Below, one piece after another: positions 15,346-22,217 of a stretch of 29,166 bases of DNA; positions within the stretch are counted from its first letter, which is position 1, and every line of letters starts with the position of its first letter. A program made the position numbers and the translations under genes. The stretch is from the NCBI GenBank assembly GCA_036565605.1, contig DATCXV010000013.1:1-29166 (forward strand), read 5' to 3'. This DNA comes from UBA6065 sp036565605 (GTDB lineage Bacteria; Patescibacteriota; Minisyncoccia; Phycocordibacterales; UBA6065). Below the pieces are notes generated by a model. The model searched no databases, was not told where the DNA came from, and worked only from the letters and a program-made list of their open reading frames with translations.

Positions 15346-16059
15346 ATGTCACATCAAACAACGGAACGCCTTACCATTCCCACGGCGATCGTCATTGCGG
15401 CCATTATTATCGGAGCAAGTCTTTATATGAGCGCCCGTGAAATAGCGCGCGGCGGCGCCAGCGCACCCGGCCAGGCAACGCAAAACGTCGCCGCCGCGCC
15501 GACTCCCATCAAACTCACACCGATCACTTCCCAGGACCATATTCGTGGAACTATGAATGCAAAAGTGACGATTGTAGAATACTCGGATTTGGAATGTCCT
15601 TTCTGTAAGCAGTATCACGCGGCGATCAAAGAGGCTCTCGCCGGATATCCGGCAGGTACCGTAGCATGGGTCTATCGCCACTTCCCACTTTCTATTCACC
15701 CGAAAGCTCAAAAGGAAGCCGAAGCGACCGAATGCGCCGCAGCACAAGGTGGCAATGAGGCATTCTGGAAATTTGTTGATCGCGTCTTCGAGGTAACGCC
15801 ATCTAATAACAAACTCGACGAAGCCCAACTTCCGGTGATCGCTCGCGAAATCGGTCTTAACGTCCAGACATTCCAAACCTGTTTGAATAGCGGCACCTAC
15901 AAAGCCAAAGTCGACGCCCAAGCTAAAAGCGGGGCCACAGCCGGTGTGACTGGAACTCCAATGACATTTGTTGTTTCAAAAAAAGGTCCGGTCGGCGTAC
16001 GCGGTGCCGCGTCCGCACAAACTCTGAAAGCACGCATCGACGAAGCGCTCGAAAAATAG
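15346..16059 (+). CDS. Membrane-anchored DsbA-like thiol-disulfide oxidoreductase
   Basis: This is a thioredoxin-fold protein of the Thioredoxin_4/DsbA type, predicted to catalyse disulfide formation outside the cytoplasmic membrane. An N-terminal helix (about 12-28) anchors it, followed by an Ala/Pro-rich linker. The active site is Cys84-Pro-Phe-Cys87 (SDLECPFCKQYH). The cis-Pro loop is GVTGTPMTFV near residue 200, and RHFPLSIHPKA is typical of the family. The length is 237 aa. It is divergent from two Cys-rich exported proteins, which are its likely clients. No DsbB or VKOR partner is in the window. Confidence 0.9.
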   Translation: MSHQTTERLTIPTAIVIAAIIIGASLYMSAREIARGGASAPGQATQNVAAAPTPIKLTPITSQDHIRGTMNAKVTIVEYSDLECPFCKQYHAAIKEALAGYPAGTVAWVYRHFPLSIHPKAQKEAEATECAAAQGGNEAFWKFVDRVFEVTPSNNKLDEAQLPVIAREIGLNVQTFQTCLNSGTYKAKVDAQAKSGATAGVTGTPMTFVVSKKGPVGVRGAASAQTLKARIDEALEK

Positions 16060-16068
16060 GTAAAAAAT

Positions 16069-16365
16069 ATGCCCGACATCCTTCATTTTTCTGCCTGGGA
16101 AATCGTAGGCCTTTTGGGAGCTGCCCTTTTTTCGGGACGATGGATTGTCCAAGTTATCTCGTCACATAAAGCAGGTTCGCCTGTGGTCACAAAAGCGTTC
16201 TGGCTTATGAGTATTTCGGGCAATATCTTGCTCCTCACCTATTTCATTTTCGGCAAGACGGATAAGGTTGGCATCATCTCTAATTCGTTTCCGGCAATTC
16301 TCGCAGTCTACAATCTGTGGCTTCTTGGTAAAAAGAGTCCCCAAAAATATGTCATACGCGGATAA
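16069..16365 (+). CDS. LAB_N-domain small membrane protein
   Basis: The 98-aa protein matches the LAB_N family (lipid-A-disaccharide synthase N-terminal-like): W-E-I-V-G-L-L-G, FSGRWIVQVISSHKAGSPVV, KAFWLMSISGNILLLTYFIF and a closing AVYNLWLLGK. It has three hydrophobic segments and no catalytic domain. Such proteins often occur next to DPM1-type GT2 enzymes, as here, where its end overlaps the next gene by 17 bases. It probably helps position or modify a lipid-linked sugar intermediate; the exact role is unknown. It follows the dsbA-like gene by 9 bases. Confidence 0.82.
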   Translation: MPDILHFSAWEIVGLLGAALFSGRWIVQVISSHKAGSPVVTKAFWLMSISGNILLLTYFIFGKTDKVGIISNSFPAILAVYNLWLLGKKSPQKYVIRG

Positions 16366-17065
16366 CCACCGATTCTCGATCGTAATCCCCTTCTATAACG
16401 AAGAGGGAAACGTCGTGCCGGTGATACGCGAGACGAAAGAAGCACTACCCGGTGTCGAAATTGTTGCAGTAAACGATGGATCGACCGACTCTACGTATCT
16501 CGAACTTCTAAAATTTCCCGATATCAAGGTGGTTTCTTTTCCTGAAAACCGCGGACAAGGCGTCGCGCTCTATGAAGGCATCTACGCCGCATCGAATGAA
16601 CACTGCGTACTTATGGACGGAGATGGCCAGTTCGACCCGCGCGACGCCGCCTTACTTGCTTTCGAACTTTTTAATGCCCATCTTGTCATCGGTGTGCGCG
16701 CTCACCGAAAGGATACGGGACATACCATCTTCTTTTCGAAAATTGCTAATGCTGTGCGCCGCATAATTTTAGGCGACAGCGTTACAGATACTGGCAGTAT
16801 GAAAGCGGTACGCCGCAATAGTGCCCTCGAACACCTGTTTCCATTTGAAGGTATTCATCGCTATATTCCTTCATTCTTTGCTGCCGTCGGGCTTTCTATT
16901 CGCGAGATACCGATAAGCCACCGACCACGTCATTCTGGAAAGACAAAATACAGTCACACTTCCCGTGCCTTGCGTGGCATATGCCATCTGATATTTGTAC
17001 GAAGCGCGATCAAAACCACACAGAAAAAAGCCGCGGCGCGAATCGCGTCACGGCTTGTAAGCTAA
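16349..17065 (+). CDS. GT2 glycosyltransferase (DPM1/ArnC-like, polyprenyl-phosphate sugar synthase type)
   Basis: This is a GT-A fold enzyme that probably transfers a hexose from a nucleotide sugar to a polyprenyl phosphate. Motifs: SIVIPFYNEEGNV at the start, NDGSTDST, NRGQGVALYEGI, the metal-binding DGDGQFDPRD, then DTGSMKAVRR and PRHSGKTKY. The ATG at 16349 (MSYADNHRF) fits the family start. The protein is 238 aa, without C-terminal membrane helices. It overlaps the LAB_N gene and is followed by a terminator. Its product could feed the two GT39 enzymes of the region, which use polyprenyl-linked donors; that link is inference. Confidence 0.88.
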   Translation: MSYADNHRFSIVIPFYNEEGNVVPVIRETKEALPGVEIVAVNDGSTDSTYLELLKFPDIKVVSFPENRGQGVALYEGIYAASNEHCVLMDGDGQFDPRDAALLAFELFNAHLVIGVRAHRKDTGHTIFFSKIANAVRRIILGDSVTDTGSMKAVRRNSALEHLFPFEGIHRYIPSFFAAVGLSIREIPISHRPRHSGKTKYSHTSRALRGICHLIFVRSAIKTTQKKAAARIASRLVS

Positions 17066-17084
17066 GAACGAATCTGGAAGGAGG

Positions 17085-18167
17085 CTACTGCGGACCGCCT
17101 GCCAACACGGCAGGCTTTTTCCGCTCATACTCGATGAGCGCCTTGATCGGCACCACGATTTCACGAGAAGGGTCGCTGCGATGATCCCTCACAGTGAAAA
17201 TAATATCCTTCTTGAACGTGCCGCGAACGACTCGTTCGTCGAAGTTCTCTTTCGTGAGACCAGCGAGCTGTATGCCACCCATGCTTTCAACAATCATGCC
17301 GACCTTTAAACCAGCATCGGCATACGGCGTTCCCTCTTTCACTAGATCAACCGACATTTCGACGAAGCGATTGCGCTCGTCGGTCGGTCCTGACAAGTGA
17401 AAAAGTATCTTGTCGGCACTCGTCTTGAACGGGGCCATCATCACAGCATCGCCTTCGATGCCCAAGACCTTGTTCCAAGCCACGGCAAGCTCGGGCACAG
17501 CAGATTTTGGCATCGCAAGGGTTAGGTTGCGATTCCTTTCCGCCGCCGCCGAAGCCTCTGCCATTGTGTCATAACGACGTTTCGGACTGCGTGTCCACAG
17601 GGCGCCGGTCTTCGAAATACCAACGCCCATTGCCGGGTTTGTGAAGTTGTACCACATTCCCAGAACAACGCGCCGATCGTCGATCGTCTTTACGTTGAGC
17701 GCCGCCAATGAAGGATGCGGACAATCGATGTTCTTGGACAAGATGCGAAGCATTTCGCCCGCGAGTGCTTCCTCCGAGACTCCTTGCGGAATCTCGAACG
17801 GTGTCTCTTCGTTCACATAGCCCGTAAACACGAACTTTCGATCTTTGGGATCAACTTTCGTGTAACGAGCCTGCCATTTGGCAAGCTTGCCTTCCTCGAT
17901 CACAGGTCGCAGTGACTCGACTTGAATATCGGGATTTTTGACTTGCCAGATAGCCGCATCAACAGCGGCCGAATTCGAGATACGTTTGACGTTCTCGATC
18001 GCCCGAGGAGCCTTCACGTCAATGACGATCGTGCTTTCCTCGTTCGTGACGGCAGGTGCCGTAAACGACTCGGTGACATGCCGGGTCGGAACTGATGGAC
18101 ACGCCGAAAAGAGGCATGCCAGGATGACGGACGCACACAGTGCGTACGTCCGTAACAGGGTTCTCAT
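17085..18167 (-). CDS. Exported PDZ-domain protein, possible lipoprotein
   Basis: Residues 1-25 form a signal peptide ending in a Cys-rich stretch (LACLFSAC); the lipobox is imperfect because Phe is at -3. The N-terminal 200 residues match no family I know. Residues about 255-345 form a PDZ-like domain: KEGTPYADAGLKVGMIVESMGG, GLTKENFDERV and IIFTVRDHRS. The related core [ST]PYxxAGLxxGM also occurs in the small PDZ proteins at 19863 and 23291, so the three share this domain. No protease motif is present, so it may be a scaffold or substrate adaptor outside the membrane. Unlike most genes here, it has a perfect AGGAGG and a long leader. Confidence 0.72.
   Translation of the reverse strand: MRTLLRTYALCASVILACLFSACPSVPTRHVTESFTAPAVTNEESTIVIDVKAPRAIENVKRISNSAAVDAAIWQVKNPDIQVESLRPVIEEGKLAKWQARYTKVDPKDRKFVFTGYVNEETPFEIPQGVSEEALAGEMLRILSKNIDCPHPSLAALNVKTIDDRRVVLGMWYNFTNPAMGVGISKTGALWTRSPKRRYDTMAEASAAAERNRNLTLAMPKSAVPELAVAWNKVLGIEGDAVMMAPFKTSADKILFHLSGPTDERNRFVEMSVDLVKEGTPYADAGLKVGMIVESMGGIQLAGLTKENFDERVVRGTFKKDIIFTVRDHRSDPSREIVVPIKALIEYERKKPAVLAGGPQ
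17097..17120 (+). terminator. Intrinsic terminator after the GT2 gene
   Basis: The stem GCCTGCC/GGCAGGC with loop AACAC is followed by TTTTT. It lies inside the last codons of the convergent PDZ gene, so those codons are constrained by it. Confidence 0.88.
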
Positions 18168-18174
18168 GGGGGTT

Positions 18175-18180
18175 CCTCCT
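18175..18180 (-). promoter_or_regulatory. Strong Shine-Dalgarno site of the large PDZ gene
   Basis: AGGAGG lies 7 bases before the ATG at 18167. It is unusual in this window, where most starts have no Shine-Dalgarno site, and it fixes this start. Confidence 0.8.
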
Positions 18181-18231
18181 AATTGTTGTGAATGTTCAAA
18201 AAACGGTGAAAATTCCAGACTTTCCGACTAC

Positions 18232-18259
18232 ATATTACAATATTTTCAAAATATTGCAA
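18232..18259 (-). promoter_or_regulatory. Promoter with embedded palindrome (possible operator)
   Basis: On the minus strand TTGCAA, a 16-base spacer and TAATAT form a candidate promoter for the large PDZ gene. A perfect 19-base palindrome, CAATATTTT-C-AAAATATTG (18238-18256), fills the spacer and touches the -35 box, as a repressor operator would. The leader would be about 60 bases. Confidence 0.5.
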
Positions 18260-18318
18260 GGGCCCCTTTTCAATATAAATAGAGCCAGTTTTTATCGAAA
18301 TTAAGTGTGCCCAAACCA

Positions 18319-18390
18319 GGATGCAGAAAACTCTTATTAAAAGCGATAAAGATAGATAGGAGCGCCATTTTTCTCACCCAAATCACTGTA
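18319..18390 (-). repeat. GT39 3'-end repeat, intact copy
   Basis: The last codons of the GT39 gene and about 18 bases after its stop are repeated at 23156-23228. The strongest block spans CGCTTTTAATAAG and GTTTTCTGCATCC, with one difference between the two blocks. Confidence 0.8.
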
Positions 18391-19779
18391 TATTCTTTTC
18401 ACGAGCGGATTCTCTTCAAGCATCGGAAACAGTTCTGGTATCTGACGATCTGTCATCGAATCTACAATAATGAAACCGTGACGTTTAGCTATGATCCCCT
18501 GAAGTTCGTGTACGGACGAAACAATCGACGCTCCAACATAAAAATCACGTCCGTTTATGACCTTGTCTTCGACTCGCAGGGGGTCGCCGTTAAAATTCAT
18601 TTTAAGCCACAGACCCTTCTCTTCAAGATAGACCTTGTGAAGCTGTGAAAAACCTGAAATGACAACATCCCTTTCAGTACGATCGTTTTTAATCATGCTG
18701 TACACGGTTTTGAAATCTGGCTGAGGCGAACCGCGTTCAAGGAATCGAATAGAACGTGGAACTACATCCAGAAACGAAAGTGCAGGAGCAAGAATGATCA
18801 CCACGAACAAAATTGACCGTACCTTTTTACTGTTCTGAACAAAGACAGTATCAGTAACCATACGAACAAAAAGAAGCGTGGCGACCACGAAAAGCGGATA
18901 CAAAGGAAAAAGATATCGCACTTGAGGCGCAGGACTGAAAAGAACGATCACAGCTGTAGCTATTCCTGCAGGCACCAACAGAAAGCTAATCGTATTACGC
19001 TTATTCACTTCACCGATTTTGAACAGACACACAATTGCCGCGCAGATCGAACCACACAAAGCGATCAACAGCTCCATCGGCAACGCATGGATATATTGAG
19101 GAATCCATCGCAAGGGCGCACCAGGCACTATTGCATAAACAACAAAGCACAGGGCCATCGCAACGAACGCCGCACGAAACGGATTTCGGATACCCATCCC
19201 TACCACGATCAAAGCAGGCACCAGTGCCAAAGCAGACTCTTGAGAAAAACAAGCCAAGAAAAGCGACATGACGAAAAAAGCCTTGTCCACGAACCTTCCC
19301 GATCGTAAAGATCGAGAAAGAAATACAAAAGCTGCGACAATAAGAAGCGAGGCAAGCGCATACCCTCGCGCTTGCCGGGACCACGCGATCTCCCATGTTG
19401 AAAAGGCAATAACGAAAGCAGCAGAAAGTGACAAAATTTCATCACCAGTAAGTTCTTTTGCCAAAATATACACAGCAATAACAAGTGCCGTACCGAACAG
19501 CGCCGCTGGCAGGCGTGCAGACCACGGATTGAACGGATCGGATCCAAATATCTTCTCGGAAAGCGCGACAAGATACGTATTGGCAACTCCATTACCATAA
19601 AATCTTCCCGAATCGAGAAGCGGCACCCCTCTCTCTCCGATCGAACGTACAGCGTTCAAAGTAAATCCTTCGTCGATCCACAACGATTGTTCTCCCAGTT
19701 TCCAGAGCCGCACAAAACCGCCCCACAAGACAATTACAACCAGAATCCCAACTGACAACAGATGAAAGTGACGCTTCAT
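18337..19779 (-). CDS. GT39-type membrane glycosyltransferase (locus B)
   Basis: This is a polytopic protein of the PMT/ArnT-like superfamily, which transfers sugars from polyprenyl phosphates to acceptors outside the membrane. The first loop has SLWIDEGFTLNA, where the Asp-Glu pair is the conserved acidic motif. DPFNPWSARLPAALFG and AWSRQARGYA follow, then about ten hydrophobic segments. A soluble C-terminal domain (about 370-480) has HKVYLEEKGLWLK and GRDFYVGAS. It is a clear paralog of the protein at 23812-25272. I use the ATG at 19779 rather than the in-frame TTG at 19788; a TACAAT lies 9 bases before the ATG. Confidence 0.87.
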   Translation of the reverse strand: MKRHFHLLSVGILVVIVLWGGFVRLWKLGEQSLWIDEGFTLNAVRSIGERGVPLLDSGRFYGNGVANTYLVALSEKIFGSDPFNPWSARLPAALFGTALVIAVYILAKELTGDEILSLSAAFVIAFSTWEIAWSRQARGYALASLLIVAAFVFLSRSLRSGRFVDKAFFVMSLFLACFSQESALALVPALIVVGMGIRNPFRAAFVAMALCFVVYAIVPGAPLRWIPQYIHALPMELLIALCGSICAAIVCLFKIGEVNKRNTISFLLVPAGIATAVIVLFSPAPQVRYLFPLYPLFVVATLLFVRMVTDTVFVQNSKKVRSILFVVIILAPALSFLDVVPRSIRFLERGSPQPDFKTVYSMIKNDRTERDVVISGFSQLHKVYLEEKGLWLKMNFNGDPLRVEDKVINGRDFYVGASIVSSVHELQGIIAKRHGFIIVDSMTDRQIPELFPMLEENPLVKRIYSDLGEKNGAPIYLYRF

Positions 19780-19818
19780 GTACTTCAAATTGTATGCTGG
19801 CCATTCCAGGCGCGCAAT

Positions 19819-19845
19819 AAAAAAAGCACATCCCGAAGGACGTGC
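19819..19845 (-). terminator. Intrinsic terminator with TTCG tetraloop after the small PDZ gene (locus B)
   Basis: The minus-strand stem GCACGTCC/GGATGTGC (one G-T wobble) closes a TTCG loop and is followed by seven T. It lies 18 bases after the stop at 19863. Confidence 0.9.
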
Positions 19846-19862
19846 TCGTGTGAAAATCAGGA

Positions 19863-20294
19863 CTAATTCCTCGCAATAACTTCTCGCCTCGATTGTGGAA
19901 TCGGAATCGAGAAGGAGATCTCTTTCTCGCTCGTAAGACTTGGCGTGACAATGACGTTGATGTCTTTGACCACGGAAAGCTTTCCGGTTTCGAGATGAAG
20001 CTCCTTCTCGGTCTTGCCTCGAACATCGAGATCTTGGATCTGGATGATGAACATCCCCTTCCTCAGACCCGCTTTGTAGGCGGGAGAGGTGGGAAGGACG
20101 TCACGGACCCAGAGTTTGACGATCGGCGAACCGATGTCCTTGGTTTCTCGCACAGGTGCGAGCTGAACCATCTCGGCGAAGGCGAAGAAGGGCTTCATCA
20201 TGCTCACCTGCTCAGAATCCTGAGCAGAGACGGAATGTGTGAAGCATAGTGAGAAAAAAGCTGTGATAACAAAGAACAAATGTGTAATCTTCAT
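19863..20294 (-). CDS. Small secreted PDZ-domain protein (locus B)
   Basis: The first 24 residues are a signal peptide (cleavage near VSA/QD). The remainder is one PDZ-like domain: IVKLWVRDVLPTSPAYKAGLRKGMFI, DVRGKTEKEL and strands to the C-terminus (EISFSIPIPQS). It aligns with the protein at 23291-23758 in the core KLxxxxVxxxSPAYxAGLRxGM and GxTxxEL, so the two are paralogs. There is no catalytic domain. It may bind C-termini or peptides of surface proteins made by the same locus; this is inference from position. It has its own promoter and terminator. Confidence 0.8.
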   Translation of the reverse strand: MKITHLFFVITAFFSLCFTHSVSAQDSEQVSMMKPFFAFAEMVQLAPVRETKDIGSPIVKLWVRDVLPTSPAYKAGLRKGMFIIQIQDLDVRGKTEKELHLETGKLSVVKDINVIVTPSLTSEKEISFSIPIPQSRREVIARN

Positions 20295-20325
20295 AACTGA
20301 GTAATGGGGTTGAGACTACAACCTA

Positions 20326-20354
20326 ATACTACTACGCTCCAGGTAGTCCGTCAA
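20326..20354 (-). promoter_or_regulatory. Promoter of the small PDZ gene (locus B)
   Basis: TTGACG, a 17-base spacer and TAGTAT lie on the minus strand, about 32 bases before the ATG at 20294. The spacer end GCGTAG resembles the same place in the locus-A PDZ promoter (ACGTAG). Confidence 0.55.
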
Positions 20355-20377
20355 ATTCAAAAGCCAGGTAAAGCATG

Positions 20378-20404
20378 AAAAAGGCGCCTATAATAGGCGC
20401 CTTT
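20378..20404 (-). terminator. Intrinsic terminator after the exported protein gene at 20408
   Basis: A perfect 11-bp stem AAAGGCGCCTA/TAGGCGCCTTT with a 3-base loop is followed by TT on the minus strand. It starts 4 bases after the stop at 20408. Confidence 0.9.
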
Positions 20405-20407
20405 GAA

Positions 20408-20917
20408 TCACTTATCCACCGTACGTATATCACGTATGGGCATACCGCTCACCTCCATTTTCGGCAAACCCTTAACAGCGACGATCGCCTGGGAAGCTCG
20501 GTTCGGCATCTTTAAACGATCCTTTTCAGAATCATTCAAGGTTATAACGAACGAGCGCTTCCCTTTGGGCACTAGCAGATCGAGGCCAGTGAACTCGACC
20601 ACAATCTCTTCGTAACCGCTCTCATTTGCATGCGGGCGGCTTGTAACAGAAGCGATCGGCTTCTTCATAGAGGAAGGATTCCACAGAAAGAACGTGAATT
20701 CTCCGCGGTCTTCTTCTTTTTTGAAGAGCTTTCCTTTGGTCCAGATTTTGAGCTTGAGCCCAATCAGAGTCCCATCTTCTTGTTTGGAACTCACTTCGCC
20801 TTCATAGATAGCGAACTGGAACCGCTGCGGGTAAGAAGTACTTGCTCCCTCCAGGAGATTCGGCACGACCAGACTTATGACGGTACAGACAAAGAACAGA
20901 AGCCTTTTTGTATTCAT
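20408..20917 (-). CDS. Exported protein of unknown function
   Basis: I do not recognise a family. A signal peptide is clear (MNTKRLLFFVCTVISLVV, cleavage near LEGAS). The mature 145 residues look like one beta-rich domain: RFQFAIYEGEVSS, LIGLKLKIWTKG, GEFTFFLWNP, EEIVVEFTGLDLLVPKGK and RSFVITLN. There are no Cys and no C-terminal anchor. I chose the ATG at 20917, preceded by GGTGA; an in-frame ATG at 20938 lies 5 bases after TATAAT and could serve a leaderless mRNA. The gene sits in locus B between the cupredoxin-like and small PDZ genes and has no counterpart in locus A. Confidence 0.7.
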   Translation of the reverse strand: MNTKRLLFFVCTVISLVVPNLLEGASTSYPQRFQFAIYEGEVSSKQEDGTLIGLKLKIWTKGKLFKKEEDRGEFTFFLWNPSSMKKPIASVTSRPHANESGYEEIVVEFTGLDLLVPKGKRSFVITLNDSEKDRLKMPNRASQAIVAVKGLPKMEVSGMPIRDIRTVDK

Positions 20918-20943
20918 GGCTGTCACCACATAATACATTATTT

Positions 20944-20949
20944 ATTATA
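20944..20949 (-). promoter_or_regulatory. -10 box of the exported protein gene at 20408
   Basis: A consensus TATAAT lies 26 bases before the ATG at 20917 and 5 bases before the alternative ATG at 20938. Confidence 0.5.
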
Positions 20950-20976
20950 AAAAATCAAGGGGTCTGCCCTTTCCCG

Positions 20977-21474
20977 CTAGTCCTCTATATATATGTAACC
21001 TGCCGGACCCTGCTTACCTGCACAAGTGTAAATAACAAGAGTATAGGCTTCATTCTTTGAAGGCCGGGAAATCTCCGTCGTCCGGACAGGAAGACTCTGA
21101 CCTGATTCCAAGTTCATCTTGAGGCCCGGAAACGAAAGAAGCTCCGTATCACTTCCCGTGTTTTTGAAAGTGAATTGTTCTCCATATTTCAGCTTTACAA
21201 CTGAAGGATTCGCGCTGCAGAATTGAATCTCGACAACCGGCGTAGTAGTGGCAGACTTCCTAGCCAAAGAAATGGCCTTCCCTGCCATGTCGGTAATGTC
21301 CTCTTCATTTTTTACTGCACTCGAGCGAAGTTGAAAAAGTTCACGAGTCGCACGTTCTTGCGGATCGACGATGCGCAGTCTATCGATAAGGCCAATTATC
21401 TGGCTCTTATATATCAAAGAAAGCTCGATAATTATAATGACTGCCAATATTGTAATTTGTATTTTGCGATTCAT
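20977..21474 (-). CDS. Membrane-anchored cupredoxin-like protein without copper ligands (locus B)
   Basis: One N-terminal helix (about 6-24) anchors the protein, then a short helical linker leads to a domain of about 85 residues. Its pattern resembles a plastocyanin-like fold: VEIQFCSANPSVVKLKYGEQ, FTFKNTGSDTELLSFPG, SGQSLPV and VIYTCAGKQGPAGYIYIE. The usual Cu ligands (His, Cys, His, Met) are absent; two Cys (in FCSANP and YTCAG) could form a disulfide. It aligns with the protein at 25250-25792 (Cys-x-x-Asn-Pro, then Cys, then PAG[FY][VI]Y[VI]). In both loci it directly follows the Tyr-Glu-Ser repeat gene, here by 15 bases, so they are probably co-expressed partners. Confidence 0.72.
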   Translation of the reverse strand: MNRKIQITILAVIIIIELSLIYKSQIIGLIDRLRIVDPQERATRELFQLRSSAVKNEEDITDMAGKAISLARKSATTTPVVEIQFCSANPSVVKLKYGEQFTFKNTGSDTELLSFPGLKMNLESGQSLPVRTTEISRPSKNEAYTLVIYTCAGKQGPAGYIYIED

Positions 21475-21489
21475 ATTCGATAGTAGTCG

Positions 21490-22206
21490 CTAATCACAGG
21501 TTAGTTCACAGGTCGCTCCCCCACATTCGCAAAGGGCGTCTGGATCAGTATTCGGTTCGTCATACGGTCCGCATTCTTCTTCGCATTCACAGTGATAACT
21601 ACCCGGCCCATTCAGCGGATCACACTCTCCTTCGTAGTCTGACTCGTAACTGCTCTCATACGTCGTCTCATAAGTTGACTCGTATTCTGACTCGTATGTG
21701 GGCTCATACCCTGACTCGTACTCAGCCTCGTATGTTGTTTCAGCTGGTGGATATGCAGATTCACCAGACGGATATCCTTCTTCAGTCGGAGGATATGCAG
21801 GTTCTGTTGTTGGGTACGATGCTTCGGTCGGAGTATATGTGGATTCTCCCGGAGCATACGTGCTCTCATAACTTGTTTCATACTCACCCTCATACCCTTC
21901 CTCAGAAGGCACACAATCATCAAGATCTACACCAGAAGGTACATTGTCATAGAAACCAGACCACTCGTTAGAGGTTTTGGTCGGGACAAGAATAGGAAGG
22001 TTGGGAGCGTGGTTGGTGACAAGATAACAGACACCGTGTTCGTCGATTGTTTCGGGTGTTCCTGGTTCTACACGGTATTGTTCTGCAGCAAGAGCAAGGT
22101 TGGGGGTGATGAGGGAGAAAGAAACTGCACAGAAAAGAAAAAAGATTTCCCGTAGAGAGCGTCCCGTAATGACTATAAGGAGGCTCTGGAAGGAAATCTT
22201 TTTCAT
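21490..22206 (-). CDS. Exported Tyr-Glu-Ser repeat protein with Cys-rich tail (locus B)
   Basis: I know no described family for this protein. It has four parts. A signal peptide ends near LALA/AEQ. A mature N-terminal module of about 70 residues (QYRVEPGTPETIDEHG, LVTNHAPNLPILVP, EWSGFYDNVPSGVDLDDC) is identical to that of the protein at 25801. A repeat region of about 90 residues mixes xYES tetrads with Pro/Thr-rich units (YTPTEAS, YPPTEEG). A Cys-rich tail has about ten Cys (YHCECEEECGPYD, LCECGGATCELTC). The repeats are strongly acidic and rich in Ser/Thr/Tyr, suiting a flexible, possibly O-glycosylated surface stalk. It starts 11 bases after the S74-domain gene. Confidence 0.8.
   Translation of the reverse strand: MKKISFQSLLIVITGRSLREIFFLFCAVSFSLITPNLALAAEQYRVEPGTPETIDEHGVCYLVTNHAPNLPILVPTKTSNEWSGFYDNVPSGVDLDDCVPSEEGYEGEYETSYESTYAPGESTYTPTEASYPTTEPAYPPTEEGYPSGESAYPPAETTYEAEYESGYEPTYESEYESTYETTYESSYESDYEGECDPLNGPGSYHCECEEECGPYDEPNTDPDALCECGGATCELTCD
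21630..21903 (-). repeat. 12-base tandem repeats coding x-Tyr-Glu-Ser tetrads (locus B)
   Basis: Degenerate 12-base units encode TYES/EYES/SYES-type tetrads at both ends of the region, with Pro/Thr variants between. The stretch at about 21650-21735 nearly matches 25990-26075 of locus A. Confidence 0.85.
21912..22118 (-). repeat. 207-base near-identical direct repeat (locus B copy)
   Basis: It matches 26367-26573 with three differences by eye, all silent. It codes for the end of the signal peptide and the mature N-terminal module of the repeat protein. Identity falls off sharply on both sides. Confidence 0.92.
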
Positions 22207-22217
22207 ACAGCGAGGTG

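Noticed and set aside
15349..15921. 190-codon open frame on the minus strand
   Set aside because: It is antisense to the dsbA-like gene, whose active site and cis-Pro loop are intact.
20977..21474. Functional blue-copper protein
   Set aside because: The fold pattern is cupredoxin-like but the domain has no His ligands and no Met/Cys arrangement for copper.
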